In this document: one piece after another, positions 1 through 8,836 of the stretch
How the letters are laid out: every line of letters starts with the position of its first letter
How positions within the stretch are numbered: position 1 is the first letter of the stretch
Assembly: GCF_042658845.1 (NCBI RefSeq)
Contig: NZ_JBHSRI010000025.1
Coordinates: 124,001-188,000 of the forward strand
DNA length: 64,000 nucleotides
Origin: Paenisporosarcina macmurdoensis
GTDB lineage: Bacteria > Bacillota > Bacilli > Bacillales_A > Planococcaceae
Direction of reading: 5' to 3'
The notes under the pieces: model-generated
The model's database searches: none
The model's input: the letters and a program-made list of their open reading frames with translations, nothing else
What the model was told of the DNA's origin: nothing
Made by a program: the position numbers and the translations under genes

Positions 1-2
1 AA

Positions 3-290
3 AGACTAAGTGCTGGTCAATTAGCAACGTCAAATCGCACGAATGTGAACAGAAGAAGAAGGAATAAATCAAAGAAACAAGCAAAAGAACAAGCAACTAC
101 AATACAATCTGAACCTGCCAATACAATTAAAGAGGAAATACAAATAATTGAACAAGCAACACCTTCCCTCACAGAAGAAGAAAAGGTGCGAAAGCAAAAA
201 CCTAAGAGAAGAATTTTACAAGAAAAGAACGTAAGGGTACGAGGAAGCGAGAAACCACCCATTAGGTTTACTAACAAACGTGGAAAATAA
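3..290 (+). CDS. C-terminal part of an unidentified basic protein (cut by window edge)
   Basis: The frame is open from the first complete codon of the window to a TAA at 288-290, so the gene very likely begins upstream of the window. A GTG at 45 is possible but has no good ribosome site. The visible 95 residues are very hydrophilic and rich in Lys, Arg, Glu and Gln, with an RRRR run near the start and a basic tail ending in KRGK. No domain is recognisable. A strong terminator about 90 bp downstream supports this being the end of a transcription unit. Function unknown. Confidence 0.45.
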   Translation, partial: RLSAGQLATSNRTNVNRRRRNKSKKQAKEQATTIQSEPANTIKEEIQIIEQATPSLTEEEKVRKQKPKRRILQEKNVRVRGSEKPPIRFTNKRGK

Positions 291-380
291 TTTGTGGAAT
301 TGATAACAGGAAATGAGCGAAGACTACATTTGAATATTGTACATCTCAAATCTCTGCATGGGTGAATACTGTAAATATAG

Positions 381-427
381 AAAAAGAAGAAGAAGGAACC
401 GTTGAGGGTACCCTTCTTCTTCTTTTT
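381..427. terminator. Bidirectional intrinsic terminator
   Basis: A perfect 16-bp inverted repeat (381-396 with 412-427) has a 15-nt loop. A-rich sequence on one side and a T-run on the other let it act on both strands. It separates the left-edge gene from the converging small gene at 449-634. Confidence 0.85.
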
Positions 428-448
428 GCAGATAAATGTGAAGCGCTT

Positions 449-634
449 TTATTTATAACGTCGGTAATTTGGCTTGTTTTTGTTTTCTTCTGGTTGAATA
501 TTACTATTAATTATTTCCGTTAATTCACGAGAAAATTCATCTCGTCCATTGCCAGTGCTGGGCTTTTCAGTTTTAGACGTTTGTGTATTAGACTTTTTGT
601 TGTTATTTGAAGACTTTTGATTGTCTTTTTCCAT
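449..634 (-). CDS. Small hydrophilic protein, unknown
   Basis: This encodes 61 residues. I chose the ATG at 634 because AAAGGGGAT lies about eight bases upstream of it; the longer TTG-started frame (from 652) would place that ribosome site inside the gene. The protein is rich in Asn, Lys, Ser, Thr and Glu in its first half, with no membrane segment, and ends in a basic YRRYK. The composition resembles small spore or cytosolic accessory proteins of Bacillales, but I recognise no family. It converges on the terminator at 381-427. Confidence 0.55.
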   Translation of the reverse strand: MEKDNQKSSNNNKKSNTQTSKTEKPSTGNGRDEFSRELTEIINSNIQPEENKNKPNYRRYK

Positions 635-950
635 GATTAGATCCCCTTTCAAGATGTCCTACTTTCTTCAGTATGGATTTGAATGGCGATCTTCAAACAT
701 GTTTTAGTTAAATTTATAGTCTCGAAAATTAATTTATTTATTTTGAAATGATTTATCGATAAAGTCTTACTGAAATAGTATTATGTTATCGATAGATGAA
801 GTGAGGGGAGATATTTGAGTATTTGTGCTACATGACTTCCATCAGAAGAAATTAATCACAGCTTTTACGTTATGAGTACTCGCCAATTGATATACTAATA
901 AGTAGCAGCTCAATTATTAAATGAAGAGCGTGAAAAAGGATGGGAATGAC
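635..950. other. Divergent intergenic region with paired TTATCGATA words
   Basis: This gap lies between the leftward small gene and the rightward methyltransferase gene. It contains TTTATCGATAAA (752-763, a perfect 12-bp palindrome) and a second TTATCGATA (786-794), 33 bp apart, about three helical turns. This could be a pair of binding sites for an unidentified regulator. No convincing promoter pair or gene was seen. Confidence 0.3.
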
Positions 951-1904
951 TTGAATCAATTAGCTCCTACAGGTGAATTTATATATACATACGCTTATAC
1001 CCCGGACGAAGAATCTTTATGTCATCTAGAAATGCGTTCATTTTTTGGAGTGTATACCCCTACAAAAATACTCAAAAGCTCAATAAATATCAATCCAAGC
1101 AGGAGTCCGTTTATGAAAGAGCGAATTGAAGTTTTATTTGACGGCGATGAGCTATCAGATATTTTAAAACAAGTGGAAGTAGTTAAAATGAATAACACAA
1201 CTTTCAAAGTGATTTTTGTCAAAATTAATGATTTGGCATCCGCGGAAAAAGTGGACTACCAACAAAAACGTACGATTGAACGAGATATTGGCCTGATTAT
1301 TGAAGGGGAGGCCGATGTTCATCAACCGGACGTCACGTTTGGCTTAGTGCCGTTTGATGGGCGTTGGTATTTCGGGAAATATGTGAAAAGTGAAGCAGTA
1401 TGGTTACGTCATTTGAAAAAACCTCGTGAATATTCAACTGCTCTTAGTACACGTGTCGCTCGAGCAGTAGCAAATATTGCAGTCCCAAATCCTGAAGGAG
1501 TCAAAGCAATTGACCCTTGTTGTGGGATTGGTACGGTATTAGTTGAAGCACTTTCAATGGGAATTGACATAGTAGGCCGTGATATCAATCCATTAGTCGT
1601 GTTGGGTTCTCGTGAAAATATTGCGCATTTTGGATTAATTGGAGATGTAGACCTTGGACCAATCGCTGAAGTGACTGAGAACTATGATGCGACAATTATT
1701 GATATGCCATACAATCTCTACACGCATGCCACCCCAGACGATCAACTTTCAATTCTAAAGAGCGCAAGACCTTTTTCAATGAAGTTAGTTGTGGTCACGA
1801 TTGATAATATCGATCACATGATTAAAGAAGCTGGATTTACCATAATAGACAGATGTGTAGCAAAAAAAGGGATATTCTCAAGAGAAATCCTGGTATGTAA
1901 GTAA
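951..1904 (+). CDS. TRM11/THUMP-type SAM-dependent RNA methyltransferase-like protein
   Basis: The likely role is methylation of an RNA guanine or adenine using S-adenosylmethionine. The N-terminal 150 residues resemble the RNA-binding half of Trm-G10/TRM11-like proteins. A Rossmann methyltransferase domain follows, with the SAM motif DPCCGIGTVLVEA (about residues 188-200 from this start) and a catalytic-loop DMPYNLY about 55 residues later, standing where N6/N2 methylases carry N/D-PP-Y/F. The TTG at 951 has AAAGGATGGG six bases upstream, whereas the ATG at 921 has no ribosome site. Family members also begin close to the YTYAYTPDEE segment, which favours 951. The substrate is unknown. Confidence 0.75.
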   Translation: MNQLAPTGEFIYTYAYTPDEESLCHLEMRSFFGVYTPTKILKSSININPSRSPFMKERIEVLFDGDELSDILKQVEVVKMNNTTFKVIFVKINDLASAEKVDYQQKRTIERDIGLIIEGEADVHQPDVTFGLVPFDGRWYFGKYVKSEAVWLRHLKKPREYSTALSTRVARAVANIAVPNPEGVKAIDPCCGIGTVLVEALSMGIDIVGRDINPLVVLGSRENIAHFGLIGDVDLGPIAEVTENYDATIIDMPYNLYTHATPDDQLSILKSARPFSMKLVVVTIDNIDHMIKEAGFTIIDRCVAKKGIFSREILVCK

Positions 1905-1938
1905 TAATAGAAGGATGGGATTTTAGCGCTGATCCAGT

Positions 1939-2439
1939 ATGTTAAATGAGAAAAAGGTGATGACAGTGGGGAATAATGGGATTAAAATGACATGTAAACT
2001 TGAAAAACAATTCATTTCAACTACCTATCAATTTAATGCCATTACACAAAAAGACATCACTAAAATAGCCGCAGCTATGTTTGAAGCTTATGAAGGCACA
2101 GTCGATCAACAAGAAGAAACTGTAGAAGAAGCCATTCTTGAGGTAGAAAAAATAATAAATGATGGTTATGGCCCGTTTATTGCAGAAGCTTCTTACTGGA
2201 TTGAAATGAACGACGAAGCAGCTGCGGTAATTTGCATCAATCTATGGGACGAAAAACCATTAATAACGGAAATTTATACAAGGAAAAAGTTTCTGCATCA
2301 AGGAATGGCGAGTGCGTTAATTAGAAAGTGCATGGATACTCTATATCTCATGGGGTATGATGAAATTATTCTCAATGTAACTGCAGAAAATTCGAATGCC
2401 TTACATTTATATGAAAAATTAGGTTTTAAACAGGTGTAA
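1939..2439 (+). CDS. GNAT family N-acetyltransferase
   Basis: This 166-residue protein carries a GNAT fold in its C-terminal half. It has the acetyl-CoA motif A region FLHQGMASALIRK (the family pattern is Q/RxxGxG/A) and the usual ending NVTAENSNALHLYEKLGFK. The acceptor cannot be inferred. The start is uncertain: ATG at 1939 has no clear ribosome site, while ATG at 1960 is preceded by GAGAAAAAGGTG at short spacing. It lies 35 bp after the methyltransferase gene on the same strand, so the two may be co-transcribed. Confidence 0.75.
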   Translation: MLNEKKVMTVGNNGIKMTCKLEKQFISTTYQFNAITQKDITKIAAAMFEAYEGTVDQQEETVEEAILEVEKIINDGYGPFIAEASYWIEMNDEAAAVICINLWDEKPLITEIYTRKKFLHQGMASALIRKCMDTLYLMGYDEIILNVTAENSNALHLYEKLGFKQV

Positions 2440-2479
2440 TGTTAGCGCCAATCGAACTAACAGGAAATGGGAGATTCAT

Positions 2480-2872
2480 ATGTTTAATTGGAATGAATTG
2501 AATATCATCGCCATTATCGTTGGTGGCTTGTTGTATATGGTGTATGGGGGCATTTACTACTCGATAAGACTTGGGGGAGATAAACATCCTGAGAAGAAGC
2601 ACAATGAAGTGGAAGGACCAATAAAGTATGTTTTTTCTGTGATCGTGGCATTTATTAGTTCATTTATTATAGCGGTATTTGTACAAGGTACAGGGTCAGA
2701 AGGAATTGGAGCAGGTATGCTCGTAGGCTTTATGGTAGGTCTTGTTATTACTCTTGTGTACTTAAAGAATAGATTGTTTGGCTTGATGACGAATCAATCA
2801 TTCATGATTGCAGTCGGTGATCATCTAGTTATCTTTACGTTACTTGGTGCCTTGCACGGATTGATGTTGTAA
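2480..2872 (+). CDS. DUF1761 family membrane protein
   Basis: The protein has 130 residues with four hydrophobic segments (about residues 8-28, 50-68, 75-95 and 108-128), an arrangement typical of DUF1761 proteins. The first segment is followed by a short charged loop, DKHPEKKHNEVEG. It starts at an ATG after GGAAATGGGAG. The biochemical role of the family is unknown to me. It is the last gene of a rightward run and is followed 12 bp later by a terminator. Confidence 0.7.
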   Translation: MFNWNELNIIAIIVGGLLYMVYGGIYYSIRLGGDKHPEKKHNEVEGPIKYVFSVIVAFISSFIIAVFVQGTGSEGIGAGMLVGFMVGLVITLVYLKNRLFGLMTNQSFMIAVGDHLVIFTLLGALHGLML

Positions 2873-2884
2873 GTAAGGACCTGA

Positions 2885-2915
2885 GCATCTTCTCGCTAGT
2901 GAGAGGATGCTTTTT
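2885..2915 (+). terminator. Intrinsic terminator after DUF1761 gene
   Basis: A 10-bp stem (GCATCTTCTC with GAGAGGATGC, one G-U pair) has a 6-nt loop followed by TTTTT. Confidence 0.85.
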
Positions 2916-2934
2916 CCGATGATTTGTATGTGGG

Positions 2935-3077
2935 CAGTCGTCTATTTGAGTTTTTCGACCAATTGAATGTGGTTTCTGACCATTTGTACTTGATTTCAGC
3001 CCATTTGACGGGTGTTTCCGCTCAACTATGCTTGGTATTCGCCCATTCAAATGTACTTTCCGCCCATCCGCGTATTT
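2935..3077 (+). repeat. 21-bp-period degenerate tandem array A
   Basis: Units begin at 2952, 2973, 2994, 3015, 3036 and 3057, exactly 21 bp apart, with a degenerate unit before them at about 2935. The shared core on this strand is approximately TTTCNGCCCATTTG, followed by about seven variable bases. It fills the gap between the terminator at 2885 and the MFS gene at 3138. It belongs to the same family as the other six arrays in this window. Confidence 0.85.
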
Positions 3078-3137
3078 TTTAGCTATTTTTTAAATTCTAC
3101 TATCTGAAATTGTTCTGTTAAGAAAGAAGGAATCTCT

Positions 3138-4277
3138 TTGATATTTATGTATATTTTACTGGTAGTGGCATTTATCGATATGTTTTCACAGCTACCCGTA
3201 ATTGCGCCTTTTGCTACTAGTTTGGGTGCTACTCCGATAATAGTTGGCTCTGTCATCGCTGTCTATTCATTTTCCAATATGTTAGGAAATGTGTTGTCAG
3301 GAATTTGGGTAGATAAGTTTGGATCAAAGCGTATATTGGCTAGTAGTTTGATTCTAGCTGGTGTTCTTGTTTTCTTATATACATATGTTAGTAGTCCAGC
3401 TCAACTTTTAACTGTACGGTTTTTCCATGGATTTGCTGCTGGGTTTATCGTACCTGCCGCTTTTGCTGCGATAGGACGAAACGATGATTCAGAATCTAAT
3501 GGTAAAAAGATGTCTCATTCTGGAGCCGCCATCGGAATAGCTGCGATTATTGGTCCTGCCATGGGAGCCATCATTAGCAGTAGATTTGGTATTGAATGGC
3601 TATTCTATATCATTTCTGTTGCCTTGATAGGAATTGGATTTATTTCTCTCGTTTTGATTAAATCCAAGCCACGGGTAATGAAGAAATCAAACACACAAGA
3701 AGAGGCGGGATTTACATTTATCAAAAATCCTGATATTCAATTCGCTTATGTGGCTATATTTCTATTGCTTCTTATGCAAGGGCTACTTACTTATGCTATG
3801 CCTTTGAAAGTGGAAGAACTAAATTTAGCGCAAGAAATGACAGGTATATTCTTAAGTGTTTTTGGTGTTGTGGCTATTCTCTTCTTCATCCTGCCATCTA
3901 ATCGGATTTTTGATCGGGTCAATAATCGGAAGTTGATGTTTAGTGGATTATTCACCATTGCTTTATCTGTTTTGGGCTTGGGCCTTGCAACTTCTTCAAG
4001 TGCTTTATTTATAGCTATGGCTTTTTATGGGATTGGCTTTGCATTATTGTTTCCTTCTACGAGCGCAACCATAATGAAAGTTACAAACGCTCAAAATCGA
4101 GGGAAAGCTTTTGGGATTTATTACGCATGTTTTTCATTAGGTGTAATTTCGGGGTCGTTTATAGCGGGACTCCTTGGTACTTCCGCGATGTTAATTTTCA
4201 CAGTAGGGGCAACCATCGTGTTTATTAGTAGCATCCTGTTGATATTGAATTGGAAACACATACTAAGAAATATCTGA
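3138..4277 (+). CDS. MFS transporter (drug/metabolite exporter type)
   Basis: A 379-residue integral membrane protein with about 12 hydrophobic segments. The loop between segments 2 and 3 carries GIWVDKFGSKR, the MFS motif A pattern (G-x-x-x-D-R/K-x-G-R-R/K). Segment 5 contains GAAIGIAAIIGPAMGAI, the glycine- and proline-rich motif C typical of DHA1 antiporters, which suggests proton-driven export. The TTG start at 3138 has AGAAGG seven bases upstream; the ATG at 3147 is an alternative. The substrate cannot be deduced and no regulator is adjacent. Confidence 0.85.
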   Translation: MIFMYILLVVAFIDMFSQLPVIAPFATSLGATPIIVGSVIAVYSFSNMLGNVLSGIWVDKFGSKRILASSLILAGVLVFLYTYVSSPAQLLTVRFFHGFAAGFIVPAAFAAIGRNDDSESNGKKMSHSGAAIGIAAIIGPAMGAIISSRFGIEWLFYIISVALIGIGFISLVLIKSKPRVMKKSNTQEEAGFTFIKNPDIQFAYVAIFLLLLMQGLLTYAMPLKVEELNLAQEMTGIFLSVFGVVAILFFILPSNRIFDRVNNRKLMFSGLFTIALSVLGLGLATSSSALFIAMAFYGIGFALLFPSTSATIMKVTNAQNRGKAFGIYYACFSLGVISGSFIAGLLGTSAMLIFTVGATIVFISSILLILNWKHILRNI

Positions 4278-4374
4278 GAAGCTTTTCACGATGGTTGAGT
4301 CAGGCCAACTCTTTAAACATCATGTTATGATGAAAGAAGAAACTAAGTACATTGAAACAGAAGGAGTGATTTAG

Positions 4375-4689
4375 TTGAATTGTCCAGTATGTGATAATGT
4401 TCGAATGAGAGAAGTCGAAAAAGAAAATGTGATGATTGATGTTTGTCCAGATTGTAAAGGTGTTTGGCTTGATCGTGGAGAGCTGGAAAAGATTACACAA
4501 GGTTTAAAAGAAGATCAAAAATCATATAGCCAGTCATACGGAAATGAAAATCGCCAATATAGCGATGATCGTGACAAAAGAAATGATTATGATAAAGGAT
4601 ACGATTCTAAGTATTCAAAAGACGGATATCCTCCAAAACACAAACGCAAAAAATCGATGACGGATATACTCGGTGATTTATTAGGATAA
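4375..4689 (+). CDS. TFIIB-type zinc ribbon protein
   Basis: A 104-residue protein. The N-terminal 45 residues form a zf-TFIIB domain with two cysteine pairs, CPVC (residues 3-6) and CPDC (24-27), followed by KGVWLDRGELEKI, the hallmark ending of this family. The rest is a low-complexity, highly charged tail rich in Tyr, Asp, Ser and Lys with KHKRKKS near the end. The TTG start is supported by AAGGAGTG upstream. Function is unknown; zinc binding is expected. A bidirectional terminator follows directly. Confidence 0.8.
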   Translation: MNCPVCDNVRMREVEKENVMIDVCPDCKGVWLDRGELEKITQGLKEDQKSYSQSYGNENRQYSDDRDKRNDYDKGYDSKYSKDGYPPKHKRKKSMTDILGDLLG

Positions 4690-4692
4690 AAC

Positions 4693-4724
4693 GAAAAAGA
4701 CTTGTCTCGTGACAAGTCTTTTTC
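4693..4724. terminator. Bidirectional terminator between convergent genes
   Basis: A perfect 14-bp stem, GAAAAAGACTTGTC / GACAAGTCTTTTTC, has a TCGT loop. It serves the zinc-ribbon gene and the leftward TetR gene. Confidence 0.9.
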
Positions 4725-4773
4725 TTATGTCGATAACATAGATTTTTAAGTGGAATTCCAAAGGTTTTAGTTA

Positions 4774-5607
4774 TTAAAATTCATAATAACTACGCAGTAA
4801 ATAAGAAATCCATTTGCAATGAGGATGATTTCGAATGTTTTCTACTAATCCTTTCACAATAGCTAGACTTAAAGTGGGTTCAAGTAGGTGTTGTTGTAAC
4901 AGAACTAAAGATTCTTTTTCGATAGACTCTTCGATTTCCTCAATCTTCAGCTCCATGATGTCGAGAATTTGTTCTTTCGTCACGGCTTCATCCATTGGTT
5001 GCGTGCCCAAATGAATCAGATCCTGAGAAATGAATGGGATAGTTGTATGTTTTGCAAGTAAGTTTGTTTTTTCCACTAGCGATCTGGATAGCAAATTTAA
5101 ATCCACCGGTAACTTCTGAAATAAAAATAACTGTGAATAGATACTGATAAAGCCTTTAATGCAATAGACAAGATCATATTTTATCAATTTGACATCCTCG
5201 CCATATACGCGTTCAATCATCGACAAAATCGACTTCTCGAACAACTTGTCATAGGTTTGCATCTTAACGATGAGCTCCTTATTCAATGAATGGCTTTGCT
5301 CTTTCATCAACACTTTGGTGAAATTAGAGTGTTTTTGGAAGGAATTGAACGTTGAGAAATAAAATTCATAGAACAGTTTTTCGTCAACTTTTGTGTTTTT
5401 GACTATGTAGTCAGCATCGGCGGTAAATTGCATCATGAAGTGGTCGATCAACGCTATTATCAATTCATCCTTAGACTTAAAAGATAAGTAAAAAGCCCCT
5501 TTTGAAATGCCGCAATATTCTGTTATCTGTTGAATGGAAGTCGCTTCAAAACCTTGTTTTGCAAATAGTTCCAATGATTTCTCCATAATTAGTTGTTTTT
5601 TATTCAT
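4774..5607 (-). CDS. TetR family regulator (YerO-like), probable repressor of the adjacent RND pump
   Basis: The N-terminal 50 residues are a TetR helix-turn-helix: KSLELFAKQGFEATSIQQI, then GISKGAFYLSFKSKDELI. The remaining 220 residues form a helical ligand-binding part without recognisable specificity. It is divergent from the swrC-like gene, as yerO is next to yerP/swrC in B. subtilis, and a perfect operator-like palindrome lies between them. The ATG at 5607 is used; a TTG at 5643 would add 12 residues, but a GGAG about 13 bases before 5607 lies inside that extension. It likely represses itself and the pump until an inducer binds. Confidence 0.85.
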   Translation of the reverse strand: MNKKQLIMEKSLELFAKQGFEATSIQQITEYCGISKGAFYLSFKSKDELIIALIDHFMMQFTADADYIVKNTKVDEKLFYEFYFSTFNSFQKHSNFTKVLMKEQSHSLNKELIVKMQTYDKLFEKSILSMIERVYGEDVKLIKYDLVYCIKGFISIYSQLFLFQKLPVDLNLLSRSLVEKTNLLAKHTTIPFISQDLIHLGTQPMDEAVTKEQILDIMELKIEEIEESIEKESLVLLQQHLLEPTLSLAIVKGLVENIRNHPHCKWISYLLRSYYEF

Positions 5608-5644
5608 TTTATTTTTATCGCTCCTAGTTCCTATTGTTGACAAT

Positions 5645-5658
5645 TGACCAGTTGGTCA
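5645..5658. promoter_or_regulatory. Palindromic operator TGACCA-N2-TGGTCA
   Basis: A perfect 6+6 inverted repeat lies in the 100-bp divergent gap between the TetR gene and the RND pump gene. TTGACC (5644-5649) inside it could be a -35 box for the pump. TetR proteins bind such short palindromes next to their own genes, so this is the obvious operator. Confidence 0.7.
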
Positions 5659-5707
5659 TTATTATAAATAAAGTAGATAGAAAAGTCAATTAGGGGTAGG
5701 TGTAAGC

Positions 5708-8700
5708 GTGAAAGGTTTAGTTAATTTTGTACTTCAAAATAAACTGGCAGTATGGTTACTGACCATTATCATCACCGTAACAGGTATTTATTCGGGTACA
5801 CGAATGAACATGGAAACAATACCAGATATTTCGATTCCTTACTTAATGGTAATGGACGTATATCCTGGCGCAACTCCAGAGAAGGTAATGGAAGAAGTTT
5901 CTATGCCTTTGGAAAAAGTCGTGGAAAATCTTGAAGGCGTGAAATCCGTCTTTTCAAATTCGTATTCAAATATGGCAAATCTTCAAGTGGAATATGAGTA
6001 TGGTGTAGATATGGACGAAGCGAATCGTGCTTTGAAATCTGCACTAGAAGCAGTAACTTTACCTGAAGGGGCACAAGAGCCGACAGTTACGGCAATCAGC
6101 ATGAACATGATGCCAGTTGCTGCGTTGAGTATTGCCAGTACGAATGAAGATATTGTTGAATTAACGTCAACAGTAGAAGAAATTATACTTCCAAAAATCG
6201 AAAAGATTGACGGAGTAGCTTCTGCAACAATTACGGGTCAGCATATTAATGAAGTACAACTTTCTTACGATGAAGCTAAAATGAATGAACTTGGCTTAAC
6301 GGAAGACTCTGTTAAACAAGTGATTCAGGCTAGTAACCTTGCAGTTTCTTTGGGTCTTTATGAGTTTGAAGCAGGTGAAGAAGCCGTAGCGGTAGACGGC
6401 AAGTTCATGACAGCCGATGAATTGAAGGAAATGCTAATTCCATTGACTCCTTCGGAAAAAAATACCTCACCATTTGTGAAACTGAGCGAGATCGCTAAGA
6501 TTGAAGAAGTTGGGAAAGTTCAATCGATTTCACGTACAAATGGTAAAGAAGCCATTGCAATTCAAATTGTTAAAGGGCAACAAGCTAATACAGTTGATGT
6601 CGTGAACGCTGTGAAAGAGTTAATTGAAGAAGAAGAGGCAAGTATCGATGGTCTCGTTATTGATGTATCACTTGACCAAGGTGCGCCGATTGAAAAATCG
6701 GTTACAACAATGATTGAAAAGGCGTTGTTCGGTGGATTGATAGCTGTATTGATCATCCTTTTATTCTTGCGTGATTTTAAATCAACCATCATTTCGATCG
6801 TCTCAATTCCAGTTTCGATCTTCATGGCATTAATGGTGTTGAACTGGATGGATATTACGCTCAATATCATGACGCTTGGAGCAATAACGGTCGCCATAGG
6901 TCGTGTTATTGATGACTCGATTGTCGTCGTTGAAAATATATATCGTCGATTACATCTAAAAGATGAGAAATTGACAGGTCGTGCACTTGTTCGTGAAGCG
7001 ACAATTGAAATGTTCAAACCAATCCTTTCTTCAACATTGGTAACGGTGGCGGTTTTCGCACCACTTATCTTCGTAGGCGGAATGGTCGGCGAGCTGTTCT
7101 TGCCATTCGCATTAACCATGACGTTTGCGCTTGTCGCTTCATTGATTGTAGCGATTACGATCGTTCCCGCATTATCCCACTTCTTGTTCAAGAAGAAGTT
7201 ATATAGTGAAAAGACTGCTAGTAGTCATAAAGAGACTGGGAAATTATCAAACTGGTATAAAGGAATCCTTGGATGGACGCTTAACCACAAAATTATTACA
7301 TCAATCATTTCTATTGCTCTATTAGCAGGAAGCTTAGCGTTGACGCCGTTGATTGGTTTTAGTTTCCTGGGCAGTGAAGAAGAAAAAGTGATGTACTTGA
7401 CTTACACTCCTGAAGCCGGCGAGCTAATGGATGATACTTTAGAAAACATTACAGCTATTGAAGAAAAAATGCTGAATCGTGAAGATATTGATATCGTTCA
7501 ATTATCCCTAAGCGAAGGCGGCGATCAAATGTCCGCGATGATGGGTGGCGGTGGAGGAGGTGCATTAATGTACCTGATCTTCGATCCTGAAATGGATGAC
7601 TTCCCTAAAGCTCGCGAAGAAATTGAAGAATATGTCTTCAACATAGGACAAACGGGCGAATGGAAGAGCCAGAACTTTACGTCTATGTCGATGGCAACAA
7701 ATGAAGTTAGCTACACATTTAACAGTGCAGATTTAGATAAACTGAATGAAGCTGTTGTTATGGTAGAAGATGTCCTGAAAGAAAATGATGGATTGGAAGA
7801 AGTTTCTTCTAGTGCAGAGGATGCATATGTTGAACATACGTTCAAAGTAGAACAAGATGAATTATTGCAGTATGGATTAACGACGGGTCAGATCGTCATG
7901 ATGTTAAGCCCAACAAACACACAGGAAGTATTGACAACTGTTGAAAAAGACGGGAGTTCATTAGATGTCATCGTTAAGCAGGAAAAAGCTGCTCAACCTA
8001 AATCAATTGATGAAATCCTGGCAACTGAAGTACCGACAGCACTTGGTACAACAGTGCCACTTTCAGAAATTGTAACAGTTGAAACAGGCACAACGATGAA
8101 CACCCTTGCACGGAGTAAAGGTGAATACTATGCAACCGTTTCAGGAACAATCCTTGGCGATGATATTACAAAAGCGACATCTGAAGTGGATGAAGCAATT
8201 GATAAATTAGATTTACCTAAAGGAGTTACAGTCGCTGTTGCAGGTGCTGCAGCTGATATGACTGAAACATTCACACAACTTGGTTTAGCCATGCTGGCGG
8301 CAATTGCTATCGTGTACATCATCCTTGTTGTAACATTCCGTGAAGGTGTTGCACCATTCGCGATTCTGTTCTCATTACCGTTTGCGGTAATCGGTTCATT
8401 TGTCGGTCTGTGGATTGCTGGTGAAACCATTTCTGTATCTGTCATGATGGGGCTACTGATGTTAATTGGTATCGTTGTGACGAACGCCATTGTACTTGTT
8501 GACCGTATTATTCATATGGAACGAGCAGGTATGACGATGCGTGAAGCGATTTTAGAAGCAGGAGCTACACGCCTACGTCCAATACTAATGACTGCATTAG
8601 CAACAATCGGTGCATTAATTCCATTAGCAGTTGGTTCAGGTGGTGGTGGTTTAATATCGAAAGGTCTTGGTATTACAGTAATAGGCGGTTTAGCAAGTTC

Positions 8701-8791
8701 AACATTATTAACGTTAATTGCTGTGCCAATCGTTTATGAAGTACTATCGAAGATATTCAAGAAAAATCGTAGTGAAGTAGAAGAGAACTAA
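5708..8791 (+). CDS. swrC: RND efflux transporter, SwrC/YerP-like
   Basis: A 1027-residue AcrB-type pump in the normal length range. Transmembrane segment 1 (about residues 11-29) is followed by a large periplasm-equivalent loop, a block of segments from about 335, a second large loop and a final block from about 860. The two halves show the expected internal duplication. Glycine-rich stretches MMGGGGGGA and GSGGGG are visible. B. subtilis SwrC exports surfactin and other amphiphiles; the substrate here is inferred only. GTG start with TAGGGGTAGG seven bases upstream. No membrane-fusion partner is encoded nearby, as in B. subtilis. Confidence 0.9.
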   Translation: MKGLVNFVLQNKLAVWLLTIIITVTGIYSGTRMNMETIPDISIPYLMVMDVYPGATPEKVMEEVSMPLEKVVENLEGVKSVFSNSYSNMANLQVEYEYGVDMDEANRALKSALEAVTLPEGAQEPTVTAISMNMMPVAALSIASTNEDIVELTSTVEEIILPKIEKIDGVASATITGQHINEVQLSYDEAKMNELGLTEDSVKQVIQASNLAVSLGLYEFEAGEEAVAVDGKFMTADELKEMLIPLTPSEKNTSPFVKLSEIAKIEEVGKVQSISRTNGKEAIAIQIVKGQQANTVDVVNAVKELIEEEEASIDGLVIDVSLDQGAPIEKSVTTMIEKALFGGLIAVLIILLFLRDFKSTIISIVSIPVSIFMALMVLNWMDITLNIMTLGAITVAIGRVIDDSIVVVENIYRRLHLKDEKLTGRALVREATIEMFKPILSSTLVTVAVFAPLIFVGGMVGELFLPFALTMTFALVASLIVAITIVPALSHFLFKKKLYSEKTASSHKETGKLSNWYKGILGWTLNHKIITSIISIALLAGSLALTPLIGFSFLGSEEEKVMYLTYTPEAGELMDDTLENITAIEEKMLNREDIDIVQLSLSEGGDQMSAMMGGGGGGALMYLIFDPEMDDFPKAREEIEEYVFNIGQTGEWKSQNFTSMSMATNEVSYTFNSADLDKLNEAVVMVEDVLKENDGLEEVSSSAEDAYVEHTFKVEQDELLQYGLTTGQIVMMLSPTNTQEVLTTVEKDGSSLDVIVKQEKAAQPKSIDEILATEVPTALGTTVPLSEIVTVETGTTMNTLARSKGEYYATVSGTILGDDITKATSEVDEAIDKLDLPKGVTVAVAGAAADMTETFTQLGLAMLAAIAIVYIILVVTFREGVAPFAILFSLPFAVIGSFVGLWIAGETISVSVMMGLLMLIGIVVTNAIVLVDRIIHMERAGMTMREAILEAGATRLRPILMTALATIGALIPLAVGSGGGGLISKGLGITVIGGLASSTLLTLIAVPIVYEVLSKIFKKNRSEVEEN

Positions 8792-8797
8792 TCTAGT

Positions 8798-8836
8798 AGC
8801 CCTACGAGGTGATACGTCACCTTGTAGGGCTTTTTT
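8798..8836 (+). terminator. Intrinsic terminator after swrC
   Basis: A 15-bp stem, AGCCCTACGAGGTGA / TCACCTTGTAGGGCT (one G-U pair), has a 4-nt loop and a T6 run. Confidence 0.92.

Noticed and set aside
2835..3050. Long open frame across repeat array A (minus strand); similar frames cross arrays B, C, D, F and G
   Set aside because: The 21-bp period equals seven codons, so any frame without a stop in one unit stays open. No ribosome sites, and products are periodic.
6562..7191. 209-codon minus-strand frame inside swrC
   Set aside because: Shadow of the RND pump gene; Thr/Ile/Ser-rich product typical of an antisense frame.
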